Positions 1-12,660 of a stretch of DNA of 64,000 nt are shown one piece after another (the first letter of the stretch is position 1; each line of letters begins with the position of its first letter). Both the position numbers and the translations under genes were made by a program. Source of the DNA: Epiperipatus broadwayi (lineage: Eukaryota; Onychophora; Udeonychophora; Euonychophora; Peripatidae); contig JAQFVV010000186.1 of NCBI GenBank assembly GCA_028023455.1, positions 1,118,001 through 1,182,000 on the forward strand, given 5' to 3'. The notes beneath the pieces are model-generated. The model had not been told where the DNA came from. It made no database searches and saw nothing but the letters and a program-made list of their open reading frames with translations.

Positions 1-975
1 AACAAAATTAATATATTTTATAATAGATAAATATTAAGAACAAACAATATATTAAAAAACTAGAAAGTAAAATACTTTTGAAAATGAAGCTAAAGTAATT
101 CTTCAAGATAGAGGTTATGACTTGAAAATATAAATATATTTGAAAGCAAAACTGTTAGTGATTGACAATTGAATGATTGAAGCCTCTATACTCAAATTTG
201 CATAATCCAATCATCAAAATGTATCACAGAATTAAATGGACAGTCAGCTTTGATTTAACATGATATACAGAAGAACCAGAAATTAGAACCTTCCTTCAAT
301 TTCTGTCATGAGTTTTAATGTGAAAGGATTACTCAGTATGGCAGCATGAAAATAGTGAAAATTACATCTGCCTACAAAATTTTTAAATGAATATCTATGC
401 ATTTTTTTTGACTAAAACAATTTTTCTCATGGCATGAATTTAAAAGTATTTATGTAATTCTTTGTTTTTAATTCAATTTTTTTGTAGAATTGTGTTTGTT
501 CTCACTGAAAAGTGGCATTCAAGCCTGCTTACACTTTCTTTAAATTAACATTTTTACTTTATGCTTTTTCTCTGATTTGTGTGTTTTTATGCATTTGTTA
601 TTTATTATGATCCATTACTATGTCAAGATGTATATATTTTTGGATTAGAATTTTTAATTGATTTATTGCTGGCAATTATTACTAATTTACTATGAAATTA
701 TCTTTGCTACCATTGATAATTTAATATATTTTTAAAGTTTATAAATTATATTATTCTTGTTTTCAAACATATTTCCTGTTTACAAAAATATATAAATTTC
801 ATATTGCATAAAACACGACATTATTTTCATGTTTTTAACCTATTGCATTTTGCCTTTTTTATTTTTTTATGGAAAAATGAAACTTATTAATTAGCTTATT
901 CTAACATAGTTTGATATATATATGCATGATGATTATCATTGGGTGAAACACTTAAAAAGACCATAAATTTATTTG
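1..975. other. AT-rich intergenic DNA, no gene seen
   Basis: Low-complexity AT-rich sequence with many short A and T runs. No reading frame here resembles a protein family I know, and I saw no RNA gene or paired repeat. It lies far downstream of the transporter gene. Confidence 0.6.
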
Positions 976-979
976 AGAA

Positions 980-1480
980 ATATTTGGGAAAAGACAGCAT
1001 TCACATTAAAAGCATCATTGAAGATTAATTAAGAAATAGCTGAATTTCCTAAGCTCTTACCAATGTAAATCATGAATAAAAAACAATGGAAACCACATAT
1101 AGAAGACTGAAAATGACTATGTTATGTTAGACAAAATTTCTTATTAATTCAATGATTCTGAAATTTTATATATAATCTAATCATGTAATTCTATAGTCAC
1201 TATTAATAGAGCACTGTAGTTTGATTAATTAATTTTGATAAATATGCAGCTGCTTTAAACCCAGGTCAAAGGGAATCCAAAATCAACAATGGAATCAGAT
1301 ATAAATGCAAGATTCTGTTGGCATTTCACCTGATATTAATACTTGAGATATTAAATGCAATATAATACTACATTATTTAAAATGATTATGAGTTTTAAAT
1401 TATATATACTACAATGAAATTTTATTATATAAAGATTTAATTAACAATATCCTGAATTTTGGGTTCAACAAAAAAGGAGG
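980..1480 (+). repeat. Diverged duplicated segment, copy A
   Basis: This ~500-bp stretch aligns by eye, colinearly and in the same direction, with 2278-2776. Shared blocks include GGGAAAAGACAG versus AGGAAAAGTCAA near the start, TTCTGAAATTTTATAT in the middle and CCCAGGTCAA later on. It has no coding potential. It is either an old local duplication or two insertions of an unrecognised interspersed repeat. Confidence 0.6.
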
Positions 1481-2049
1481 AAATGCATTTATAAATTGTT
1501 TTTTTTTTTTTTTTTGATTTAGGACAGTTTTTTTCAAACCCCAAAATTTTCTACCCTACACAATTGCATAGGTGGTCCACTTGGTAGAGCTGATCCTCCT
1601 GAAAGCCAAATATGATTTACAAAGTTAATTTCCAGCAGAAAAAATAATGGCAAATAGTTGATGCTGCTATAGTATTTATTACAGCTGATCCTAGGGATTC
1701 TACTGTCTGTATAATAGCATATTTTGTTTATCCCTTCCCTCAAAATCATTCATAATGACATTTTAAAAGCAAGTGATATTAACCAATGTTTCAATATGTC
1801 TCATTACAAACTTATAAGCTAATGAAAAATTATTATGAACTGTATTAAAAACACAAGAACAAAATAATATATTAACTTATTTGTAAGAAATCCTCATTAC
1901 GTCAAATACCTAACTATAGTAAATGTATTTTATTTTCATGTCTTAACATAATTTTAAATTTTAATGTTAAGAGGTAAACCTACTATTTAAATTAAAACTT
2001 CTTTTATATTTTTTATTTTATTTCTTTAATTGACTTACACTTAAGCAAT

Positions 2050-2125
2050 TAAATGCACAAAGCTTTTGGCATCTAGTGATTACTATAGCTTGCACTAGAT
2101 GGCACTATTAAGAGAATTGCTGCTA
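2050..2125. repeat. Solitary terminal repeat of the foldback family
   Basis: The stretch contains TAGCTTGCACTAGATGGCAC and then a GAATTGCTGCTATTTTA-like end. This matches the right-hand terminal repeats of the foldback elements at 5402-5836 and 43737-44312. I could not find the matching left terminus nearby, so it is probably a truncated copy. Confidence 0.5.
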
Positions 2126-2277
2126 TTTTATAGCTATTATCTCACTGTGATTATTTGGTCTCATTGAGTCAACATGTAAATAAAAAACATATAAAAGAGC
2201 AAATATTCCTAAATATATTTATCAATATACATTTTTCAATAACAATGTTAGAAAATGTATTCAAATTTACATAAGGT

Positions 2278-2776
2278 ATTTAGGAAAAGTCAATATCCAC
2301 ATTAAATTATCAATGAAGATTGCTTAAGATTTGCTGAATTTTCTGGGCTCATGCTATTATAAAATACAAATCAGAAACAATGCAAACTGTGTATGAAAGA
2401 CATTGCCACATCTTACTCAATTTCAAACAAATTCAATCATTCTGAAATTTTATATAAATCTAATCTTGCAATTCAGGATTCAATAGGAATATGTTACTTT
2501 ACTTTCATTAAGCAATTTTGATGAAGTTGAATGTATTTTAACCCCAGGTCAAGATCAACTCACTTCTAAAAATGGAATTGAGAGCAAATGCAAGGTCAAA
2601 AATGTTCTGTTGTTGAGACATCCATTAATATTAACACTTAGAGTGTGATATAAATCCAACATAGTATTGCATGATTTTAAATAAAATTATGATTTTTAAA
2701 AAGTATACAGATTGATGAACTTATTATGTAAAAATTTAACTAACAATATACTCAAATATGGTTTCAAAAGGAAATA
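2278..2776 (+). repeat. Diverged duplicated segment, copy B
   Basis: This is the partner of 980-1480, offset by about 1.3 kb in the same orientation, with many substitutions and small indels. Both copies end at an A-rich stretch followed by a T-rich run. No protein-coding signal is present. Confidence 0.6.
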
Positions 2777-4180
2777 AATAAATGTTGTTGTTTTTTATGA
2801 TTTATTTAATTTAAGACAATTTTTGAAAACTCTCATGTGCAGTATTTTTATATGGAACTCATTATAAAGACCCCCATATATATATAATGTATTATTTAAA
2901 TAAAAAAAAATCGAAAAACTTTTATAATTCATTATATATATAATACTATACTTTCATTCTTCAAAACGTAAAAAATTATCTTCTATTCCATAATTTAATA
3001 TTAAACTTAAAACTAAATGTATTAATAGTATATAATTAAACTTTTTTGAAATGTACTTAGCTAAAACTATTTTCCAAAATTTATTCATAAACTTCCCTCT
3101 AATTTCACTACATATTTCAGTCAAAGAGCAGTACTTTATCTTCATAAAATTATTCTCTAAAAACTAATATATACATAAAATATCTGATAAAGAATCAATT
3201 TTAGCTCATCTCAATGCGTCCAATCATGTAAAAAAACTACTATTTTTAATTGGTAATATGTGAACTCATAGTAGTGCTTTTTATAGTAGTTATTTTCTCT
3301 TAAAAATAAATCTTTTTAACTACTATCATCATCGCTTTTATGGATCTTTGTTAATCATGTAAATTATAAACATTCATCCATACATCGTTTGTAAAGACTT
3401 AATCGTAAATTAATACATGGACGTTATATTGATCAAAATAAAGATATTTTTAGACAACTCTATTTCTGAATAAGAAGTATAATAAAATTTAAGACACATT
3501 TATATTCGTGATTAAACATAAATAATTTGATAACATACTATTGCGTATAATTAAATGTAAGATGACTGCGCCATTTAAGTAATTAAATTAGCTATTCTTT
3601 TCATAAGTCAATGTCAAGCTCATGAACTTCCATAAATAATTTGTCTACCGATCATTACATCTTAAATTATTATTTTAGTAAAAGTAAGAATTATAGCTCC
3701 CATATATAAATAAACTGTCTATAAGCTTTATCACCATTACGAATCCTTTGATATTAAAATTTGAATTAGAATAACACTACTTATTAATTTTTAAATTTAA
3801 CTTTTATTGCATTCGTAATAGCAGTCTATGATATAATTTGAAAATACTCTTCTTGAATCAGGATAATAATCTCATTTATGTATTAAAAATGCGAACAAAC
3901 AAGCAGGTTTCGTATAAAATAAATTAATTATCAAAGAAATTTTTTTAAATATTAAATCACTAAATTAACATTTTACAATGTGTGATTATGGAATGTATTT
4001 GTTGTCCACTCTGAAGTTACTAAGACAAAGCTTATTTTGTAGTCGGTGATATCAACTGCAGACCGTGCAAGCAATAATTGTTGGTCAAATAAAATTTTTC
4101 GACTGACTTGGAATGACTCAATATTTAATACGTAAATTATTGATCTGCACTGATATGTACAAATTTATGAATGTGGAAAG
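2777..4180. other. AT-rich intergenic DNA, no gene seen
   Basis: Mostly A/T runs, with a short AT palindrome near 2876-2945. Short open frames here have low-complexity translations (Lys, Ile, Leu, Asn rich) and no recognisable motif. Confidence 0.55.
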
Positions 4181-4425
4181 ATGTGTATGGTGAGATCTGC
4201 TGCTCCATTGAAAAAGGATTGTGAAAGCACAATGTTTAGAAAAGGGAAAATAAATGTGTCTAAAGTAGCAGATCACGTTTGTACAAATGAACACATGTTA
4301 GATTGGGAAACTACAAAAATATTGGATAGAGAAGAAAAGTGCAAAGAAAAAAATTCAATGAAGCTGCTTATATGACAATGGCAAATAATTCCATAAGTCA
4401 ACCTAGTGTGACTATACATAATGTT
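4181..4425 (+). pseudogene. Penelope-like element: GIY-YIG endonuclease C-terminal relic
   Basis: The plus-strand frame reads VADHVCTNEHMLDWETTKI and then LDREEKCKEK. This pattern (DH, HxxDW, LDREE, then a Lys/Arg-rich stretch) is typical of the C-terminal part of the GIY-YIG endonuclease in Penelope-like retroelements. The expected continuation, EAAYMTM followed by ISQPSV, is present but shifted by one base after the run of A near 4350, so the frame is broken. No reverse transcriptase is found next to it; the nearest is at 32.3 kb. In an intact element this nuclease nicks target DNA for priming. The piece is a dead 3' fragment. The family call is from motif memory and was not searched. Confidence 0.7.
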
Positions 4426-4514
4426 TAGAAACACTAATTAACTTTGCTCTTAAGGCAAAAATATAGAAATCAAGAGGAACCTCAAATATAAGTAGATGAA
4501 AATTTCTACTGACT

Positions 4515-4660
4515 GTTGCCTTTGGCAGAATGGCTCAATTGGTTGCAGTGTTACCTTAAAATTCAATATTCAAAAAACTAAAGATCCACATTTGATTGCC
4601 ATACTGGTCAGGCCAGCAATAACTGAACAAGTGAAAATATAACCACTCAAAATGTATATA
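4515..4660 (+). repeat. tRNA-derived SINE copy
   Basis: It starts with the A-box-like TGGCTCAATTGG, continues with CCTTAAAATTCAATATTCAA and ends with GGTCAGGCCAGCAATAACTG. The same order of blocks occurs in the SINE copies at 53059-53191 and 53187-53305, where the B box is intact. Here the B box is degraded, so this is an older copy. It sits about 90 bp after the Penelope relic. Confidence 0.65.
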
Positions 4661-5400
4661 TATTAAATTGTGTGCTATTACTAACAGTTGAATGTAATTG
4701 GAAAATTTAAATGAAGCTAACAATTTTTCTAGAGACATTCAATATTTAATATTAGATTATGAAAATAGTCCAATATATAAATACAAATAATTCCTATAGA
4801 ATATACATTTAGTAAAACGTAAAAGAATTATTGTTTGTGGAATTGATATAATAAATATAATTTCCTAAAATTCTACAAACAAATTCTATTATTTAATAAT
4901 GGGAATGACTATATGAACTTATTTATAATTAAAAATAACCAGATTCAGCAGAAAGTTCACTAAACAATAATGAAGATCAGAGTGGTCTTTATAAAATTCT
5001 CTACATATGCCTTTTCACTTAGGAGGCAGGAATTACTTTTTCTCCCTTTGCATAGAAGATGAGTACTAGTTATACTACTCTCTCAGCAAGAGCAATTTAA
5101 TTGGACATTTGTTTATTAGTCTCATATGTATTCTTCTCTGGAGCAGCTAATCATGACTTTGATAATTCATTGATGGTGTTTTTCAAAATCGATAATTATT
5201 ATTTTGCTTGTCAAATTAAGATAGTTTTTTTTTAAATTCCTACTAATCCCATTAAGTTATTAATAAGTTTTCATTTATTCGGACGTATATTCATTCTTAG
5301 GTATTAGAACAATATTATTAAAAAATCTTAAAAGATATGATTAATGCTAATTAATGACAACTAAAAACATCATATGATTATCATTTTCTATGCTTACATA
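4661..5400. other. AT-rich intergenic DNA, no gene seen
   Basis: I saw no coding, RNA or paired-repeat signal in this stretch. Confidence 0.5.
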
Positions 5401-5401
5401 A

Positions 5402-5836
5402 GCAGTTAAACAGTATCAAATTCTAAACAGTAGTGCCACCTAATGCAAGCCATAATAATCAAATGGATGCTAGAACAGCCAGTCACAACCCCTCTGAGGA
5501 TGGAACAACTCTTTCACAGTGGTCACTTAAGACTATAACAGTAGCTAAATTAAAGGTTGGGGATCACAACAACAAAAGGTCCTGTATTAAAAGGACATGA
5601 CATTCAGAAGCTTGAGAGCCACTGTGCTAGAAGGTTTGTGCATAAAGTTCCTAAGATCTAGTGCTGTGCTCTTAGATTCAAGGCTCTTCACTGATAAAAT
5701 CCACAATCTAAAGGCTAGTTTGTGGCGTTGTATGAGTAGGCACTAGAGAGAAATTTTATACACAAACCTAACCTCCATTGGTTACTATGGCTTGCACAAG
5801 GTGGCTCTATTGTCTGGTGAGTTTGCTACTAGTTAA
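5402..5836. mobile_element. Foldback / MITE-like element with long terminal inverted repeats
   Basis: The left end reads CAGTAGTGCCACCTAATGCA and the right end is its diverged inverse, TTGCACAAGGTGGCTCTATT. The inverted ends are about 65-70 bp each. The interior has no open frame. Both the interior (GAGTAGGCACTAGA, ATCCACAATCTAAAGGCTAG) and the ends recur at 43737-44312, and the ends alone form the hairpin at 57039-57178. It is a non-autonomous DNA element family; the transposase source is unknown. Confidence 0.75.
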
Positions 5837-5899
5837 AAAAGAGTGTTTTTTCATAATTGTTAAAAATTATTTCAGTACAAATAAGGAAATAACAAATTT

Positions 5900-6740
5900 T
5901 AAAGTACTTTTATTCCCACAAATGGATTAAAAGAAGAGCACTAAAAAGTGAAACTAAATTTTCCTCGGCATTCACAGTATTCTTGATATTCCAAAACTAA
6001 AAACACCTGGTGATGATATTTAGAAGTTGTCTAAGAATATTTCTGGACATAGTGCTGTATTTATATTTGGTTGTATAATATCAAAAGTACTGTGAAAGCT
6101 GAAATTTTTATTTTTAACACATTTATGGAAATAGAAGTATTTTCTTAAAATATTTCTTATTTTCAATTTTTTAGTTTATATAGTTCCAGACATTAGGAAT
6201 GAAAAAAGTTTAAATAAAATTTAATACAATTACAAAGAAGTATTACAAAGATTACAGAATCTTTCAAAATTTAAATTTTTCTCCAATTTTTGCTAAAACT
6301 GTTTGCAAACTCTGAAGAAATGTATTGTTATCAGGAATACATATGTATACAAAATTTCAATTAAATCAGTAATTGGGAAGGTGTTGAAAATTTGGGTTAT
6401 AAGATTTTACCCCACAGACAGATTAAAAAACTAAGCAAAATTTTAAAAACCCATAAAAATCTAATAAACTTGTAACTTTTTTCTATAGGAATGAAACCAA
6501 TGATAGGATTTTCATGGGAACATATATTTTGTGTTCATTTTGGCCTTTCACATTTTAATTTAACACCTTATGACTGCATATTATTGACTTCATTTTAGTA
6601 CCATATAGATTTTAATAAATAAACATTGCAATTTAAAAAGGGTGATGAAATCTTTTTTTATTTTAAAGCACTCATTTTCTTAGCATAAATAATAGTTTTG
6701 ATCTGATTCGATTTATTGACAGTAATATCATAATTTGCTT
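5900..6740. repeat. Interspersed repeat material, partly shared with 20.9-21.2 kb
   Basis: The block at 6290-6430 (GTTTGCAAACTCTGAAGAAA and flanks) is found inverted at 20940-21080. The block at 5905-5965 (CACTAAAAAGTG with neighbours) resembles the left end of the element at 21164. No coding signal was seen. Boundaries are not clear. Confidence 0.5.
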
Positions 6741-8000
6741 TCTTGGAATTTTTTTCCCCTCATAATGATTTCCAGGCATGTGAAAGGTTCACTTACCCAA
6801 TAATGGTCAAACATTTGAGGAAAATCAAAAAAATAATTTTCTATTTACTATATATAATAGTCATTTACACAGGCTTATCGTTACTTGATAAATTTGAATG
6901 TAAATTATCTTTAAAACTTTTTTCATTTTTTTTATTTTATATAATACATAATTATATTCACGTAAATACAAACCAATGCAAATGTACCCCCAGGGCTATG
7001 TGTATTTAGAAACACAAAATTTGAATCATATAATATAGGTAAAAGAACCATATAATACTAAATCATCCATACACTTCACTACTGTTACACAATGCTTTAT
7101 TTACCACCATCTTCTACAGTTTACAGTTTTGATTACCCCACCAATCTTTTTCAAAACTTTTATATCTCCTAACTTCAACTGCTAAATTATAGATAAAAGA
7201 AAATTTTTCTTACCCATAAGATTACAAGTTCTTAAGTATATTGATTTCAAGACTAATCTAATACATCATTAATTTAAATAAACTTGGACATTAAAAGCTT
7301 ACTAACAATCATATTACATGTTCTATATATAAAGCACAATTAACAAATAATAAATTTTGCTTTGAAAAACTTCAAATATAACTACATAGAAAGAAATTAA
7401 ACATTGCATAAAGCTAAATGAAACTTAAATATAATAAAGAAACACAAACCAACACTAGAATGCTTCAACAGTGCTATCTGCATTTAGAAACACAAAATCT
7501 GCACCATGCAATATAGACATTTTTCAAAGTATAAATTGATTATTTATCAATTGTCCTTAAGAACTTCCAACATTATAAAAAAGAGAGATTTTCTTTTACT
7601 GATACAAAATTTGCATTTCTAAATACAGGTAATGTTTTGAAACATTTTAACATTAGTTTGTATTCGTTTACTATGTTAGAGTTTCACTTAGCATTATGCC
7701 ATATTTAAATTAAAATTGTATTTTTGCAAACAAAAATATCTATGTTTAATCTTTTAAAATTTGTCAAATATATTTTACTAAAGCTCTTAAATAGGTCTCA
7801 TATTATTTAAAGCTAAAACCAATAATTTCCAAATAAAATGTTTTTGTCTGTATCCTAGGGGTATTCATAACAGTACTAGTCAGGTAGCAATAATAAGTTT
7901 ATTAACATAAATACTATAACAAATTAAACTTAACAAACAAGTTTATTCATTTATCAAAGAAACATATAAATAAATGAAAATAAAGAATTAGTTACATAGT
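6741..8000. other. AT-rich DNA with a short dispersed repeat, no gene seen
   Basis: Positions about 6970-7040 and 7455-7520 share ATTTAGAAACACAAAATYTG with similar flanks, indicating two copies of a short repeat. Open frames here are low-complexity and hydrophobic only because of T-rich composition. Confidence 0.5.
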
Positions 8001-8004
8001 CTAA

Positions 8005-9812
8005 TAAAAAAATGTCATAGATCACATGACCCCATTCTCTTAAGCTTGTAAGATATAAACAATGAGTATTGCCAATTGCTCAACAAGCTTTGTGATAAAT
8101 GTTTACCAGAGAAAGCATTTAAAATATCTCTGTCAGGAAACCCCAAACCTCTGACCATGGTTTTGTGCTTTGGCACTCACCAGAGAAGTGCTAGAAAAGC
8201 TTCAGACACTAGGTTTAAAAATACCAACCCAAAGCCAGCATCTATCTAAAAGTTATCTATTGAGTGAAAAATCTGAAATTTTCAGACACTTACATGTCTT
8301 CAAACCCAGCTATCCTATTCAAATAGCTATATGGGGCTGAAAGATCTTAAGCCAAACCATATATTAGTAGTCTTAGTAATATAACATCACATAAGACTTA
8401 AAGCAGAGATGATAAATAGTCAATTTAAAAAAATAGAGCCATAGATCACATGACCCAATTATCTTAAGCTTGTAAGATATGAACAATGAGCATTGCCAAT
8501 TGCTCAATGAGCATTGTGATAAATGCTTAGCCAGAAAAAGCATTTAAAATACTTCTGTCAGAAACCCCCCAAAACATCTGACCATGGTTTTATATTTTGG
8601 CACTCCTCAGAGAGGCTCTAGGATAGCTTCAGACAATAGGTCTAAAAATTTCAACCCAAAGCCAGCATCGATCTAAAAGTTACCTATTGAGTGGAAAATC
8701 TGAAATTTTCAGATAGCTACATGTCTTTAAACTCAGCTATTCTACTCAAATCTTATGCAATGTTATATTGCTAAGACCACTAATATATAGTTTGGCTGAA
8801 GATCTCTCAACCCCATATAGCTATTTAAGTTGGATAGCTGGGTTTAAAGACATGTAGGTGTCTGAAAATTTCAGTTTTCCACTCAATAGATAACTTTTAG
8901 ATAGATGCTAGCTTGGGGTTGGTATTTTTAGATCTAATGTCTGAAGCTATTCTAGTGCCTCTCTGAGGAGTGCCAAAGCCTGAAGCCATAGTCAGAGGTT
9001 TGGGGGGGGGGTTCTGACAGAAGAAAGTATTTATCACAAAACTTGTTGAGCAGACTATTAATATATGGTTTGGCTTAAGATCTCTCAACCCCATCCATAT
9101 AGCTATTTGGGTTGGATAGCTGGGTTTAAAGACATGTAGGTGTCTGAAAATTTCAGATTTTCCACTCAGTAGATAACTTTTAGATAGATGCTGGCTTTGG
9201 GTTGGTATTTTTAGATCTAGTGTCTGAAGCTATCCTAGCATTTTTCTGAGGAGTGCCAAAGCATGAAACCATGGTCAGAAGTTTGAGAAGGTGTTCCTGA
9301 CAGAGATATTTTAAATGCTTTCTCTGGCTAAGCATTTACCACAAAGCTTGTTGAGCAATTGATAATGCTCGTTGTTTATATCTTACTAGCTTTAGAGAAT
9401 GGGATCATGTGATCTGTGACTGTTTTTTATTTGACTATTTATAGTCTCTGCTTTAAGTCTTATGTGATGTTATATTGCTAAGACTACTAATATATGGTTT
9501 GGTTGAAGATCTCTCAGTCCCATCCATGTAGCTATTTGAATTGGAAAGTTAGGTTTGAAGACATGTAGGTGTCTGAAAATTTCAGATTTCCCACTCAATA
9601 GATAACTTTTAGATAGATGCTGTTTTTGGGTTGGTGTTTTTAGATCTAGGATCTGAAGTTATCCTATCATCTCTCTGAGGAGTGCCAAAGCAGGAAACCA
9701 TAGTCAGAGGTTTGGGGAGGGTTTCCTGACAGGGATACTTTAAGTGCTTTCTCTGGCTAAGCATTTATCACAAAGCTTGTTGAGCAATTGGCAATGCTCA
9801 TTGTTTAAAGAA
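8005..9812. repeat. Head-to-head array of five ~350-bp repeat units
   Basis: Two units run forward (about 8005-8400 and 8420-8755) and three run in reverse (about 8755-9050, 9051-9440, 9440-9812). Each forward unit has, in order, AGATCACATGACCC, GTAAGATAT, CAATGAG, a GGAAACCCC-like block, ACCCAAAGCCAGCAT, TCTGAAATTTTCAGA and ATATGG; the reverse units show the complement in the opposite order. Copies are close to one another and so are probably recent. The third unit is truncated. No open frame is shared among units. The ~1.8-kb block can fold back on itself around 8755. A related, older set lies at 11120-11890. Confidence 0.85.
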
Positions 9813-11115
9813 TTAGTTACTCTTAGAAATTAATCTATAATCTCTGCAATCTATTATTTGTATTCCTTATACATGCACAATATGTAAAATTGTTATATAA
9901 AACAATTTACACTATTTTTTTGCCACTGCAATTATAGCGTACAACGAGCTAAAATAAAAGATTACTGCAATATACGTAAGTCATTTTGCATTACTTCTTC
10001 ACATCATTATGATATGATGACCCACTGAGGAAGATCGTGACATTGTATATGTCTGCGGGTTTTCATATACTAGTTCAATCCTATATAAATATGCCCTCAT
10101 TACCATATATTAATTTTAATTGCATTCAAATATATGCATGATGTATGTAAATTTTCTGGAGTGTAAATTTATAACTAAGAAAATTGATTCACGCACTGTC
10201 TATACAATGTTTACAATAATTTCATATTAAACTTTATTTACAATATATATATAAATGCACATATACATTCATCTATTCCATTTACACACATATAAATAAT
10301 TATTTTAATATAAAGATTTTTTTTCAGGTTTTGAACTTGTCTTGTTATAATTAAAAAAAATTAATAAATTTAATTCTAAAAAGTTCCTGCCTTGAAACAT
10401 TACAGTTAACATACTGTCTAGAATTTCTCTTCCTTTCTTTTTTTGTTGTGATTATTATTTTTTTCATTTAAGTACTATAATTACACAGCTGCTCTAACTA
10501 CTAGTTGTTTTGCTTAATGTTACATTTTAAGATTTAATAATTTATTATGACAATCTTTAACTATTCCAGCTGCGGTTGAAATATAGTGGATTAGTTTTTT
10601 TATTATGTGTATTTAATAAAAATTTAAATGCAACGTTTAGTTGAGCTTAATTGAAAATATGCTCTTTTTATACTAAATGAAATGCCTTGATTTAATTATT
10701 TGACAAAAAACTTACACTTTAATAAACATTATTATCTCAACACTCTAAAACTATATTTATATCAAAACCTGAATTTTAGTAGTGAAAACATTTTGTTTCT
10801 AATAAAAGCATGTTTAATTAAATAATGTTAACATCTCAATTTGCTTTACTTATTAGAATCTCTGACCTCTAAATATAATAATTTAAAAGTAGTATGCAAG
10901 AAAAAAAATTAAGAAATAATATTTTCTACCTTTCTTACTTTACATAAATTCCCAACTGTCACATTTCTTGCGATAATTGAGAGTAAAATATGTATTGCTT
11001 AATGATCTTATTTATTTTGCATTCAGCAGTTCTGTTATAAAATCCCAGTATTATTAATGGATTTTTCTTATGAACAGTATCCAAACAAAACGCAGCAGCC
11101 TAATTGAATAGATTC
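9813..11115. other. AT-rich DNA, no gene seen
   Basis: I saw no coding frame or RNA gene. A hammerhead-like string near 10027 was checked and rejected because the second core block is missing. Confidence 0.5.
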
Positions 11116-11119
11116 TGCA

Positions 11120-11890
11120 AGAAATAAGCTATAAATAAATCAAGTCAGATGTCACATGACCTAATTTATTAAGCTTGTATTTACAAATGTTATATATAGA
11201 GCTTGAAAAATAAGCTCTTAAGCTTTGAGAATATCCCAAACCCCAGACCGTTTTCTGATACTGGCATTGTCAATGAAGTGCTAGGATATTGAAACATTAG
11301 ATTAAAAATACCAGGACAAGCCCAGCACTTTATCTAATGCATAACTATTAAGTAGAATATCTGAAATTTTCAGACATCCATATGTCTTCCAATCCAGCCA
11401 TCTAACTTAAGTAACCATATGGGACTGAACTAAATTCAGATACATTGTATATTAATAGCTTTAGCAATATAAAATTGCCAAAGCCTTAATAGCACAAAAT
11501 AAAATTACAAATAAATCAAGTTAGATGTCACATAACTTAATTTAATAAGCTTGTATTTACAAATGTTATATATAGAGGTCACAAAATAAACTCTTAAGCT
11601 TTGAGAATATCCCCAAACCCAGACCAGTTTCTGAACTTAGTTTAGTCCCATGTGGCTATTTTAGTTAGATATCTGGATTGGAAGACATATGGATGTCTGA
11701 AAATTTCAGATTTTCTACTTAATAGTTATACAGTAGATAAAGTGCTGGGCTTTTTCTGGTATTTTTAATCTAATGCTTGAATATCCCAGCATCTCACTGA
11801 GAAAGCCAGTAGCAGAACCCGGTCTGGGGTTGGGGATATTCTCAAAGCTTGTTACGAGCTTATTTTGTGACTATATATAACATAAAAAAT
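11120..11890. repeat. Older head-to-head copies of the 8-10 kb repeat family
   Basis: A forward unit spans about 11120-11500, a partial forward unit about 11505-11640, and a reverse unit about 11640-11890. They share TCACATGACC, AAGCTTGTA, CCCCAGACC, AAAATACCAG and TCTGAAATTTTCAGACAT with the 8005-9812 array, but at clearly lower identity to it than to one another. The same two-forward-then-reverse order occurs at both loci. Confidence 0.75.
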
Positions 11891-12384
11891 AAGCTACAAG
11901 TTACAAACAATCCATTATTAAGAAAATATTTGAAATGCACTATTAAATGTAAAAAAAATAAGAAATTAGCATTTATTTGGCATACTTTTTATTTTCATAA
12001 CTATGATACAATAGTCTTATTATTGATAATATCGAAGAAGGTGCAATGCAAAATAGAACTATTTTGAACCCAGAGACGTAAAGAAGTGATAATTAAAAAT
12101 TTTTTGAAATTAGTCATCTGAAAATGTTACATTCCTCATAAACTATTATTATTAGTTACAATCACTACAGCCAAACTTCTGCATTAATATAACATTTTGT
12201 TTAAAAAAAATAAAAGGATACAAATCTTAAATTTTGGGAGATAAATGTTAAAACTTTGAAAGAATATAATCATTGTAGAAAAATAAATATTCCTAGTGTT
12301 ATATCTGCCAGTCTGACTGTGCCAATGTTATATCCGCAAGTGTGACTGTGTAGTCAGCAAATAACTATGTTCAATTCCCACGAT

Positions 12385-12660
12385 GTTCTCTTGCAACGAA
12401 TGCTCTGCTGTGGATGTTCTCCAACAAATGGTCTGCAATGAATGCTCTGAATACATTCTGTATTTCTCTGCAATGGATGCTCTCCAACGAATGGTCTGCA
12501 ATGAATGCTCTGCCATGGATGCTCCCCAAAAAGGGTCTACAAAAAATCTTCTAAAAACACTTTTTTTTTTCAAAAGGGTTCCCCAATGAAGGGTTGAAAG
12601 AATGCTCTGCAATGGAGCTCTGAAATGAATGCTCTCCAACGAATGCTCTCAATATCTCCG
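12385..12660. repeat. Minisatellite of ~63 bp units
   Basis: The unit contains ATGGATGCTCTCCAACGAAT followed by GGTCTGCAATGAATGCTCTG. Two full units start near 12419 and 12482, and partial, more diverged units continue to 12660, interrupted by an A/T run. Open frames crossing it on both strands are products of the repetition, not genes. Confidence 0.75.

Noticed and set aside
6743-7009. 88-codon frame with apparent membrane segments
   Set aside because: Hydrophobicity comes from T-rich composition; no family motif, splice context or conservation evidence.
8005-9812. CRISPR-like regular repeats
   Set aside because: Units are ~350 bp, in both orientations and without unique spacers, in a eukaryotic genome.
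10020-10065. CACTGAGGAAGATCGTGACA, resembling the first hammerhead core
   Set aside because: No GAAA follows at a suitable distance.
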